NCBI GenBank assembly: GCA_019312695.1
Contig: JAFDCT010000284.1
Span: forward strand, 1 to 10,317
Reading direction: 5' to 3'
From: Deltaproteobacteria bacterium
GTDB taxonomy: Bacteria; Desulfobacterota; Desulfobulbia; Desulfobulbales; BM004
Length of the DNA stretch: 10,317 nucleotides
Shown: one piece after another, positions 1 to 6,078 of the stretch
How positions within the stretch are numbered: the first letter of the stretch is position 1
Layout: every line of letters begins with the position of its first letter
Notes under the pieces: generated by a model
Seen by the model: only the letters and a program-made list of their open reading frames with translations
What the model was told of the DNA's origin: nothing
Databases searched by the model: none
Translations under genes and position numbers: made by a program

Positions 1-103
1 CAATAATGGAATGATCCTTGATATTGGGCAGCATATGGTACTGCCTCATAAGACCAAGACATTCCTTTACATCAGGTGTAGCGGCTTGGTTAGTTGAATA
101 CAT
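1..103 (-). CDS. HD-domain (HDIG-type) phosphohydrolase, N-terminal 34 codons only
   Basis: Partial gene that runs off the left edge. Reading leftwards from ATG at 103-101, 34 codons stay open. The start is supported by an AGGTGA ribosome binding site at 116-111, seven bases upstream, which overlaps the hemE stop codon. The translation contains GLMRQYHMLPNIKDHSII, which resembles the first helix and first conserved histidine region of small HDIG-family metal-dependent phosphohydrolases (typically near 200 residues). The HD doublet itself lies outside the window, so the family call rests on this short stretch. Only seven bases separate it from hemE, so it is probably cotranscribed with hemE. 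What it hydrolyses cannot be told; the operon position does not by itself imply a role in haem synthesis. Confidence 0.6.
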   Translation of the reverse strand, partial: MYSTNQAATPDVKECLGLMRQYHMLPNIKDHSII

Positions 104-110
104 GATTAGT

Positions 111-1151
111 TCACCTGCTTGGTTTACGGCTCAATTCATGCACAGCATCAATAAATAGCTTCGCCTGAGCGGGTGGAGTAAACTGATGGATGCCGTGCCC
201 AAGGTTGCAGATGTGGCCGCGGGCCTTGCTGCCGCCGGCAAGTATTTCTGCCACCCTGGCACGCAGTTCTTTTTCCGGCAGCAGGAGGGCGATTGGGTCG
301 AGGTTGCCCTGCACCGAAATATCCTGGCCAATCCGTTCAACTGCTTTGGCTATATTCAGGCGCCAGTCAAGACCAAGGACATCAGCGCCGGATGTTTTCG
401 AAAGTTCAAGCAGGGTAGCACCATTATTGGCAAAATAGATAATGGGCACATCAGTGCTTTCCCTGAGGTCGGCAATAATGCGTTTGACATAGGGCAGCGC
501 AAAACGTTCAAAATCCCCTGGTGCCAGAACACCGGCCCAGGAATCAAAAATCTGCAGGGCCTGTGCTCCGGCAGCAGCCTGGGCCTTAAGATAGGTGCTC
601 GTGCAGGCCGTTATCTTCTCTAGCAGGTCAGAGTAGAGCCCGGGGTTGGTAAACATCATTTTTTTGGTATCGAAAAAGAATTTTGACGATCCTCCTTCGA
701 TGAGATAGGTGGCAAGCGTAAAAGGCGCACCGGCAAAGCCGATAAGCGGCACTTTATGTTCAAGTTCCCGTCTCAGGATACGGATAGTTTCCATGACAAA
801 GTTCAGGTGTTCATCAGGATCAGGTATGATCAAACGATCAACCGCATTCCGATCACGCACGGGATCGGGAAAGACAGGGCCTATTTTTTCATGGAATTCA
901 AGGGTCAAGCCCATGGCTTCGAGAGGGATGAGAATGTCGGAAAACAGAATGGCGGCATCCACACCCAGAATATCTATTGGCTGGATTGTTACTTCCGCAG
1001 CAAGTTCAGGGGTTTTGCAAAGCTCGAGGAATGTGAGCTTGTTCCGTATTTCCTGGTATTCCGGGAGATAGCGGCCGGCTTGACGCATCATCCATACCGG
1101 GGTATAATCTACTTTTTCACCTCTGCAGGCCTTAAGAAACGTGTCGTTCAT
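111..1151 (-). CDS. hemE: Uroporphyrinogen decarboxylase HemE
   Basis: Converts uroporphyrinogen III to coproporphyrinogen III by removing the four acetate carboxyl groups, in the cytoplasm, without a cofactor. The 346-residue length is normal for the family. Visible family motifs are RQAGRYLPEY (residues 23-32, substrate-binding arginines), FSDIL with the catalytic-site aspartate D72, GFAGAPFTLATYLIEG, FDSWAG, GNLDP, and NLGHGI near the C-terminus. The ATG at 1151 has a GGGTGA ribosome binding site three bases upstream (1160-1155), and the protein begins at the usual position relative to the RQAGRY motif. It lies 142 bases downstream of the AhbD-like gene on the same strand and nearly touches the HD-domain gene that follows, so the three probably form one unit. 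Nothing looks degenerate; all expected motifs are present. Confidence 0.97.
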   Translation of the reverse strand: MNDTFLKACRGEKVDYTPVWMMRQAGRYLPEYQEIRNKLTFLELCKTPELAAEVTIQPIDILGVDAAILFSDILIPLEAMGLTLEFHEKIGPVFPDPVRDRNAVDRLIIPDPDEHLNFVMETIRILRRELEHKVPLIGFAGAPFTLATYLIEGGSSKFFFDTKKMMFTNPGLYSDLLEKITACTSTYLKAQAAAGAQALQIFDSWAGVLAPGDFERFALPYVKRIIADLRESTDVPIIYFANNGATLLELSKTSGADVLGLDWRLNIAKAVERIGQDISVQGNLDPIALLLPEKELRARVAEILAGGSKARGHICNLGHGIHQFTPPAQAKLFIDAVHELSRKPSR

Positions 1152-1268
1152 TGTTCACCCTTTTTTATGTTGTTTTTTAGCTGTTATTTTTATTTGGGAG
1201 TTTTTGAGCCGCAGGTCCGTCTGCTTGAAAAATGTAAGGCAGTATATCTAATACACGGGCGCAGCATA

Positions 1269-1296
1269 TAGGAATAGACCTTGAGTCTTGATCCTA
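1269..1296 (-). other. Small nested inverted repeat beginning at the ahbD stop codon
   Basis: On the minus strand the ahbD TAG stop is the first part of an outer arm TAGGA that pairs with TCCTA 18 bases further on. Inside lie a second pair of arms, AGAC and GTCT, around a five-base loop, separated from the outer arms by a small asymmetric internal loop. No T-run follows, so it does not look like an intrinsic terminator. It could be an RNA processing or stability element between ahbD and hemE, or chance. Confidence 0.2.
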
Positions 1297-2370
1297 TGCT
1301 TTTACCTGTATCTTTTTCTTCGCAGAAGGACAATAGTTACAGAAAGGCTCTTCGGCCAGGTAGTCTCCGGTCATGGAATAGGAGCGTGCCCGGCAGCCGC
1401 CGCAGACATTGAGATACTCGCAACGGCCGCAGCTGCCCTTGTAGCTTTTAAAATTACGCAGTTCCTTGAAAAGTTTAGAATTTTCCCAGATATTCTTGAA
1501 GGACTTTTCGCGGATATTGCCGGCGGATTTCGGGAAGTAACTGCAGGGCAGCACCTCTCCGTCCACATCGATAAGACAGATCAGCTGACCGGCCAAACAT
1601 CCCTTGCTGCCGCCGGTCGAAAACTTCAGCGAGCGGCGCTTGAATTTTTCACCCTCCTCCTTTGATTTCTGCAGGATGATCCTGTAATAGTGTGGGGCAC
1701 ATGTCGGGCGTACCAGGAGTTCATCCTCCTCTTTTTCCATCTGGTAGTGCCAGTTAAGAATTTCTTCGTAGTTTTCGGCTGAAATCAGTTCGTCCATGAT
1801 ATCCTGACCCCGGCCCGTTGGTACAATCATAAACATGTACCAGGCAGTGGCCCCGATCTTTTTGGCAAGTTTGTAGACTTTTGGTATTTCTTCCTGGTTG
1901 CGCTTGGTAAAGGAGGAATTGACCAGAAAGGGTATCTCATTTTTTTTAAACAGGGCGGCAGCGCGGATGGTACCGTCAAAGGCGCCTTGCTGATTGCGAA
2001 AATCGTCGTGGACTTCAGCAGTGGAACCGTCAAGGCTCAGGGATACCATGCGGATGCCTGCCTTTTTGATCTTTTGACAGATTTTTTCAGTAACCAGGGT
2101 ACCGTTGGTGGCCAGGCACATGCGCAAACCTTTTTCGGTACCGTAGGCTGCTATGTCAAAAACATCATTGCGCAGAAGAGGCTCGCCGCCTGAGAGAACA
2201 ACCACCGGTTGAGCAAAAGAACTGATATCGTCCAGGACCCGTTTAGCCTCGGCCAAGGAGAAGTCAGGATGCTCTTTAGCTTCCAGTTCGGAAGAAGAGC
2301 GGCAGTGCACACAATTCAAATTACAACGCCTGGTTATCTCCCAGGCAATCCATTTCACGTCAAATTTCAC
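1294..2370 (-). CDS. ahbD: AhbD-like radical SAM enzyme (Fe-coproporphyrin III oxidative decarboxylase, haem b synthase family)
   Basis: Radical SAM protein of about 358 residues, similar in layout to AhbD, which removes two propionate carboxyls from iron-coproporphyrin III to make haem b without oxygen. The CNLNCVHC motif (C16, C20, C23) holds the SAM-binding [4Fe-4S] cluster, and the SGGEPLL glycine-rich motif follows. The C-terminal third is a SPASM-like cysteine-rich region (C258, C276, C314, C317, C323, C326, C344, C347) ending in [20 protein letters not shown], typical of AhbC/AhbD/NirJ relatives. [11 protein letters not shown] and VPTGRGQD also recall AhbD. The N-terminal extension characteristic of AhbC is absent. 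I chose GTG at 2370 because GGGTGA lies five bases upstream; another in-frame GTG at 2379 would add three residues but has no ribosome binding site. Nearest alternatives are a NirJ-type haem d1 protein or another SPASM maturase. Adjacent hemE supports a haem role. Confidence 0.75.
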   Translation of the reverse strand: MKFDVKWIAWEITRRCNLNCVHCRSSSELEAKEHPDFSLAEAKRVLDDISSFAQPVVVLSGGEPLLRNDVFDIAAYGTEKGLRMCLATNGTLVTEKICQKIKKAGIRMVSLSLDGSTAEVHDDFRNQQGAFDGTIRAAALFKKNEIPFLVNSSFTKRNQEEIPKVYKLAKKIGATAWYMFMIVPTGRGQDIMDELISAENYEEILNWHYQMEKEEDELLVRPTCAPHYYRIILQKSKEEGEKFKRRSLKFSTGGSKGCLAGQLICLIDVDGEVLPCSYFPKSAGNIREKSFKNIWENSKLFKELRNFKSYKGSCGRCEYLNVCGGCRARSYSMTGDYLAEEPFCNYCPSAKKKIQVKA

Positions 2371-2434
2371 CAGTATCACCCACTAAAAAAATTAACATTG
2401 CAAAAATACTTAAAATTCAGGATATAACCAAAGT

Positions 2435-2463
2435 AATATATTGCCGATGAACTGGCAGGTCAA
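2435..2463 (-). promoter_or_regulatory. Candidate sigma70 promoter for the ahbD-hemE unit
   Basis: On the minus strand a -35 box TTGACC (2463-2458) and a -10 box TATATT (2440-2435) are separated by exactly 17 bases. Each matches five of six consensus positions. Transcription would start near 2428, giving an untranslated leader of about 58 bases before the GTG start. It is the best promoter-like match I found in the window. No operator was recognised over it. Confidence 0.6.
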
Positions 2464-2638
2464 TGTTTAAACGATAAAATTGTGCGTGAGGTAACCATGG
2501 CGAAGAATTGATGAAAAAAGAAACTGCTGGACCAGCGGCAAACTTTTATATTTCATGAAAACAAGAGCGGCATACAGCCAGGGTGCTGGAATATATGTTT
2601 AAGGTTTGATAGCAGTCCATCCCCGTTAAAAAATGGGT

Positions 2639-2661
2639 TATAAATATGTTTGTATAAATAT
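2639..2661. repeat. Two direct copies of TATAAATAT with 14-base period
   Basis: TATAAATAT occurs at 2639-2647 and again at 2653-2661, separated by five bases (period 14). The copies lie about 130 bases upstream of the universal stress protein start. They could be curved or easily melted promoter DNA or a binding site, but low complexity makes chance likely. Confidence 0.35.
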
Positions 2662-2791
2662 TGTTGCATTCAGCTAAGCTATATGGGAAATTGGATTTAT
2701 AGTTTTTTAAATATTTACAGTTTTATTGCTCGGGTAAAAGCAAGTAATTTTTTTTAAAAAAGACGGTTTTTCAAAAAAATGGAGGCCTATA

Positions 2792-3229
2792 ATGGATGTA
2801 AAAAAGGTTCTTGTGCCGGTAGACTTTTCGGAAAACTCCAAGAAAATTCTTGAAGCTGCGGGATATTTTTCAGGTATAAGCGAAGCCGAACTTCATGTCG
2901 TGTTCGTTGTCCAGAGTTTTGATGACTATTCAGGTTTTTTTGTACCGCACATGCCGGTTGCCAAATTTGAGGAGGAAATGGTGCAGGCTGCTGAGCAGAA
3001 AATGGAAAAATTTCTTGCAGGCCATAAAAATATTCAGGCAAAGGTTCTGGTCGGTGATGTAGCCGAAGAAATTATCCGCCATGCGGAAGACAGTAACATG
3101 GATATGATAATCATGGGCACCCATGGTTATAAAGGACTTGAAAAGGTGATGTTCGGGAGTGTGGCTGAAAAGGTCGTCCGGTCTTCTCCCTGTCCTGTTT
3201 TGACCATCAATCCGTATAAAAACCTTTAA
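2792..3229 (+). CDS. Universal stress protein, UspA family (single domain, ATP-binding type)
   Basis: A 145-residue single-domain universal stress protein, the usual length. The family beginning is KKVLVPVDFSENS (residues 4-16), whose aspartate lies at the nucleotide site. The ATP-binding signature G-2x-G-9x-G-(S/T) is intact: G109, G112, G122 and S123 in MGTHGYKGLEKVMFGSVAEK, followed by SSPCPVLTI. It therefore belongs to the ATP-binding (MJ0577-like) rather than the UspA-like non-binding branch. Such proteins are cytoplasmic dimers linked to survival under starvation or stress; the partner of this one is unknown. ATG at 2792 has a strong GGAGG site six bases upstream. It is transcribed alone, divergent from the haem unit and closed by the terminator at 3303-3353. 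No promoter could be assigned with confidence. Confidence 0.93.
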   Translation: MDVKKVLVPVDFSENSKKILEAAGYFSGISEAELHVVFVVQSFDDYSGFFVPHMPVAKFEEEMVQAAEQKMEKFLAGHKNIQAKVLVGDVAEEIIRHAEDSNMDMIIMGTHGYKGLEKVMFGSVAEKVVRSSPCPVLTINPYKNL

Positions 3230-3302
3230 CCGGTTTTTGAATCCGTATTGGGTAAAAGGTTATCCGACAACAGGTCTGCTGTCAGCATCCGCCAACTGAG
3301 CC

Positions 3303-3353
3303 AAAGCCCGCCCGGTATAGTTTTTATACTATATTGCTGAGCGGGCTTTTTTT
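3303..3353 (+). terminator. Intrinsic terminator of the universal stress protein gene
   Basis: Perfect nine-base arms AAAGCCCGC (3303-3311) and GCGGGCTTT (3341-3349) are followed by a run of seven T (3347-3353). Inside the 29-base loop sits a second perfect hairpin, TATAGT (3316-3321) with ACTATA (3328-3333). It lies 74 bases after the stop codon at 3229. Read on the other strand the A-run precedes the stem, so it would serve the leftward gene ending at 3415 poorly. Confidence 0.88.
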
Positions 3354-3414
3354 ATAGATAAGATGGTGGCTGCAATTTGCTGTTTTTAAGGCTGAAATAG
3401 CAAAACAGGAAAGT

Positions 3415-4572
3415 TCAGGTAGTAAGAATTGCCAGTATAGCTGAGCGGTCCTGCTGATTCTTTGCAGGAACAGTTGGCTTTGGATGGAAAATTTTCTGAA
3501 ATAGTTCGGCAAATGAAATGCCGGGAAAACTGTAAAAATCAAGTGTGCTGAAATTTTTTGCTTTTATGGGGAAATAGCCTTGCAGGTTTTCCTCCCACGA
3601 GGAAATATTTGCTGTCAACTCGGAAAGCTGGTCCTGGTTAACCGAGTCCTTACGGACTGAATCTGCTGTTTTCTGAAGGTATTGTTCCAGGGACTTAATG
3701 TTTGCCTGAAAAGTTTTACGGAATTTTTTTCTGTTCTCTATGTATTTGGCCCCGTGATATCCGGTAAATTGAAGGGATGGAATGGAGAGGGAAAATAATT
3801 TTGCCGCCTCCCGGCGCCGGAAATTTTCGTAACCGGTCAGAAGAGTTGAACCACATTCCTGGTTGGCAGTTACAAGGATCAATGACTGTTGTTCTACAGA
3901 ATCTGCCAGGAAGAGTTCAGCCCAAGCCTTTATTCGTAGAGGGATAAACTGGTTGGATGTTCCAAAGGTGGGTTCAGCAGGGAATATATATTCTGCAGGT
4001 TGTTGTTCGGGCTTACCGAGACTGCTTATTGGAGCAGGGGCATCTGGATCGGGTTCATGTCGTCCATCAAGGACGGCAAAAACCTTTTTTTCCATAGAGG
4101 ATACTCGAGTCAGGCCATGACGTACCTCAACCTCTCTTCTGTCAAGGATCTCGGCCAGCTTCAGTATCAGTCTGGCCTGCCATAACAGCTCTTTATGACG
4201 GTTACTGGTTTTTGTTTCAGCATCCGTTTGCAGAGTGGAGTAAACTCTGGATGCCGAGGTTTCATCCTGGTCTCGTGTCTGCCCGGTGGCTTGCGGTGCA
4301 GTGGCAGCAGAAAAGAGGCGGGCGAGTTCATCGGGCCTGCTTGTCTCCATCTCACGCAGAAGCCGGTTGAAGCGGTAAAGTTCTTCAGCAGGAAGCGGTG
4401 CCGGGACATGGGATGTGCACAGGTCAGCCAGGAAATTGATGTCTTTGTTATCTGCTGAAACTGATTCTGTCGGTTGGTAATAGGACAAAGAATCAAAAAA
4501 AATGAGAAGCTTCGCCATAGTATGGAGCGAAGGTTCTGTTTCAGGGAAAATAAGTGCTGATACGTGTTTCAT
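3415..4572 (-). CDS. Conserved-looking protein of unknown function, 385 aa
   Basis: I do not recognise the family. The protein is soluble, with no signal peptide, transmembrane segment or metal-binding cysteine cluster. The N-terminal 40 residues (SALIFPETEPS, then LLIFFDSLSYYQPTE) look like a structured, conserved start. Residues about 85-120 are polar, Ala/Thr/Gln/Asp-rich and probably a flexible linker. A helical, charged stretch with possible coiled coil runs over the region containing KSLEQYLQKTADSVRK and SELTANISSWEENLQGYFP, roughly residues 285-345. The ATG at 4572 is chosen because the sequence from residue 1 reads as coherent protein; no clear ribosome binding site precedes it, nor the alternative ATG at residue 19. 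Its start codon directly abuts that of the divergent gene at 4573. Coding character is good throughout, with no frameshift. Confidence 0.8.
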   Translation of the reverse strand: MKHVSALIFPETEPSLHTMAKLLIFFDSLSYYQPTESVSADNKDINFLADLCTSHVPAPLPAEELYRFNRLLREMETSRPDELARLFSAATAPQATGQTRDQDETSASRVYSTLQTDAETKTSNRHKELLWQARLILKLAEILDRREVEVRHGLTRVSSMEKKVFAVLDGRHEPDPDAPAPISSLGKPEQQPAEYIFPAEPTFGTSNQFIPLRIKAWAELFLADSVEQQSLILVTANQECGSTLLTGYENFRRREAAKLFSLSIPSLQFTGYHGAKYIENRKKFRKTFQANIKSLEQYLQKTADSVRKDSVNQDQLSELTANISSWEENLQGYFPIKAKNFSTLDFYSFPGISFAELFQKIFHPKPTVPAKNQQDRSAILAILTT

Positions 4573-4863
4573 ATGAGTGATTTTAACAAAAATATTTCAT
4601 TAGCCCTGGTAGTTTGCGGCTACCTGCTTTTCAACCTCAGGTATTCACCGGAAAGTCTGGGGACTACTATGAAGTCTACCCTGATACAGCTCCTGATAAC
4701 AGCGCCTTTTGTAGTTGGCCTGACTATCCTGGTAGTGTCCTTTATAAAGCGCTCTACCGGTGAAAAACTTCCCTGGGACCGAATTGCCAGGATTTACTGT
4801 ACGTTAGGGATCATAATTGGGTTCTTTTATGCCCTGAACGAATACTGGCTCACGGCGCAGTAA
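4573..4863 (+). CDS. Small three-helix membrane protein of unknown function
   Basis: A 96-residue hydrophobic protein from ATG 4573. Three likely transmembrane segments are seen: about residues 8-21 (ISLALVVCGYLLF), 37-58 (LIQLLITAPFVVGLTILVVS) and 73-88 (IYCTLGIIIGFFYAL), with short charged loops containing KRSTGEK and DRIAR. No catalytic motif is visible and I cannot name a family. A GTG nine bases upstream (4564) would add three residues but would overlap the divergent gene; ATG 4669, preceded by GGGGA, would lose the first helix. Neither is preferred. The ribosome binding site is poor, as expected where the 5' leader is also the coding sequence of the neighbour. Likely an inner-membrane protein; any link to the divergent 385-residue protein is conjecture. 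Confidence 0.7.
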   Translation: MSDFNKNISLALVVCGYLLFNLRYSPESLGTTMKSTLIQLLITAPFVVGLTILVVSFIKRSTGEKLPWDRIARIYCTLGIIIGFFYALNEYWLTAQ

Positions 4864-4963
4864 ATAGTGAAGCGTGAATATTGTTTGCGATTTTCAAGCT
4901 CCCGCCCAATTCTTCTTATTTTTTTCAGCAACTATTAACGAATCGACCTGAATCTAAAATGGA

Positions 4964-4984
4964 AATTTGAAAAGTTTTCAAATT
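4964..4984. repeat. Perfect 21-base palindrome AATTTGAAAA-g-TTTTCAAATT
   Basis: Ten-base arms (4964-4973 and 4975-4984) are separated by a single base, in the gap between the converging small membrane protein gene (ends 4863) and the beta-helix gene (ends 5018). It is AT-rich and has no long T-run outside the arms. It could be a dyad protein-binding site or a weak bidirectional terminator. Confidence 0.5.
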
Positions 4985-5017
4985 GCAACCATAAATCTTA
5001 GATATCAATTTCTCTCT

Positions 5018-5818
5018 TCATTTGATAAATGAACAGTTGGGATGATATCCCGAAGGTACTGTGGTATTGGGGCTAACCATGGATTTCTTTCCCAGAAGAG
5101 TACCCGGATTTGTCACGGTATTACAACCTGTCTGGACATGGTCTCCGAGGATGGCCCCCAGCTTTCGCAGGCCGGTTTTGACCATGGAACCGGGAATGGC
5201 GATTGGGACGTCGCCTTTGATAAAGCGCAGGTTTGCCAGCTTGGTGCCTGCTCCCAGGTTGACATGGTTGCCTAGTATGGAATCTCCCAGATAGGCAAAA
5301 TGTCCGGCCTTGGCGCCATCCAGGAAAATTGTGTGCTTTACCTCTGTTACATGCCCAACCACACAATTCCTGCCGATGAGGCAGTATCCTCTCATATAGG
5401 CACCATGCCTGACTTCGGACTGGTCGCCGATTATGGTAGGGGAATCAATATAGGCGCCGGGTTCTATCAGCACACCTTTGCCGATCCTGATCCGGTTGCC
5501 TTTTAAAATGGCCCCTGCCATTATAACGCTGGCTCCGGTCAGTTGTTTTTCATGGTCAAAGACCTTGAGTTCTCCCTTGGTGACATTGCCATATTCAATA
5601 GTAAGCTTACGGCCTTCCAAAAGCTTGTCATCATAATAGACCAAGGTTCTGGCAACAGGTTCACCATTCTGGATAAGTGCAGGGGATAACTCTTCATAAT
5701 GTATGGATTCCAGGTATGGTTTTAAATTTATCAGCGCAAGCCAGACGTGATCCTCAGCCAGAATGAGTTCAGGATGATCATAGGAAGTCAGATCAAAAAA
5801 AGAATGTGCAGAGAGCAT
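5018..5818 (-). CDS. Stand-alone left-handed beta-helix acyltransferase related to the GlmU C-terminal domain
   Basis: A 266-residue protein with hexapeptide repeats from about residue 98 to 255, preceded by about 95 residues that are not a nucleotidyltransferase (no GXGTRM-type motif). The repeat region follows the GlmU acetyltransferase domain closely. KAGHFAYLGD matches E. coli KAGHLTYLGD, and by remembered E. coli numbering R333, K351, H363, Y366, N377 and N386 fall on R143, K161, H173, Y176, N187 and N196 with identical spacing. The later part (ANLRF, TGLRKLGAILGDHVQTG, NPGT) resembles archaeal-type sugar-1-phosphate nucleotidylyltransferase/acetyltransferases of the ST0452/MJ1101 kind. 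I infer a cytoplasmic trimer that acetylates an amino-sugar phosphate or similar amine using acetyl-CoA. The true substrate is unknown. The ribosome binding site is weak (GGA nine bases upstream). Monocistronic; divergent from lon. Confidence 0.8.
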   Translation of the reverse strand: MLSAHSFFDLTSYDHPELILAEDHVWLALINLKPYLESIHYEELSPALIQNGEPVARTLVYYDDKLLEGRKLTIEYGNVTKGELKVFDHEKQLTGASVIMAGAILKGNRIRIGKGVLIEPGAYIDSPTIIGDQSEVRHGAYMRGYCLIGRNCVVGHVTEVKHTIFLDGAKAGHFAYLGDSILGNHVNLGAGTKLANLRFIKGDVPIAIPGSMVKTGLRKLGAILGDHVQTGCNTVTNPGTLLGKKSMVSPNTTVPSGYHPNCSFIK

Positions 5819-5844
5819 AATGAGAAGTCCAGGTTATTTTTTTA

Positions 5845-5897
5845 TTTTTTGTTGCCCGATTACATAAAAAAGAATATCGCATTAAAGCAACAAAAAA
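5845..5897. repeat. Inverted repeat with 11-base arms in the divergent lon promoter region
   Basis: TTTTTTGTTGC (5845-5855) is repeated in inverse as GCAACAAAAAA (5887-5897) with a 31-base AT-rich spacer. The repeat sits just upstream of the leftward beta-helix gene. The arms are low in complexity except for the GTTGC core. It may be a dyad operator or an RNA hairpin in the leader of the leftward gene. Confidence 0.35.
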
Positions 5898-5926
5898 ACG
5901 TACAGGTGAGACAAGACATGCAAAGC

Positions 5927-5955
5927 TTGACTTCAGCCGCCCCAGTGTTTAGATT
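5927..5955 (+). promoter_or_regulatory. Candidate sigma70 promoter for lon
   Basis: A -35 box TTGACT (5927-5932, five of six) and a -10 box TAGATT (5950-5955, four of six) are 17 bases apart. Transcription would begin near 5962 and give a leader of about 117 bases before the lon start. A weaker alternative lies closer to the gene: TTGATA at 6004-6009 with an AT-rich -10 around 6027-6034. No sigma32-type or CIRCE element of canonical spacing was found. Confidence 0.4.
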
Positions 5956-6078
5956 CACAACAACATAACAAAAAACTAAAATAATGAGAGTTTTCCGGAG
6001 TATTTGATAACCGGATAATCTGACAAAATATATATTATTTCCGGGCGGGAATTTTTCATAGTAGAGGAGGATAAACCG

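Larger units (their letters stand above)
2380..2791. other. Gene-free divergent region between ahbD and the universal stress protein gene
   Basis: About 410 AT-rich bases with no supported coding sequence on either strand. It holds the leftward promoter at 2435-2463, a pair of AT-rich direct repeats at 2639-2661, and the ribosome binding site of the universal stress protein gene at 2781-2785. I saw no convincing FNR-type (TTGAT-N4-ATCAA) site, no sigma54 (GG-N10-GC) promoter, and no clear -35/-10 pair for the rightward gene. Short frames such as the 15-codon one starting near 2510 lack ribosome binding sites. Confidence 0.5.

Noticed and set aside
3218..3238. Inverted repeat AAAAACC / GGTTTTT at the end of the universal stress protein gene, a possible first terminator.
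   Set aside because: The arms overlap the last codons, the stem is AT-rich, and a much stronger terminator follows at 3303-3353.
3260..3300. Small stem ACAG-gtctg-CTGT before the terminator.
   Set aside because: Four base pairs only; expected by chance.
3380..3408. Inverted repeat CTGTTTT / AAAACAG just downstream of the leftward 385-residue protein gene.
   Set aside because: The loop is 15 bases and no T-run follows on the minus strand; too weak to call a terminator.
5926..5949. Resemblance to a sigma32 heat-shock promoter (CTTGAC followed by CCCCAGTGT) upstream of lon.
   Set aside because: The spacing between the two parts is only about eight bases, against the usual 11-16, and sigma70-like spacing fits better.
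5920..5970. A 16-codon frame (ATG at 5919) with AGGTGA eight bases upstream, a possible leader peptide before lon.
   Set aside because: It overlaps the proposed -35 and -10 boxes of the lon promoter and shows no codon run or hairpin typical of attenuation.
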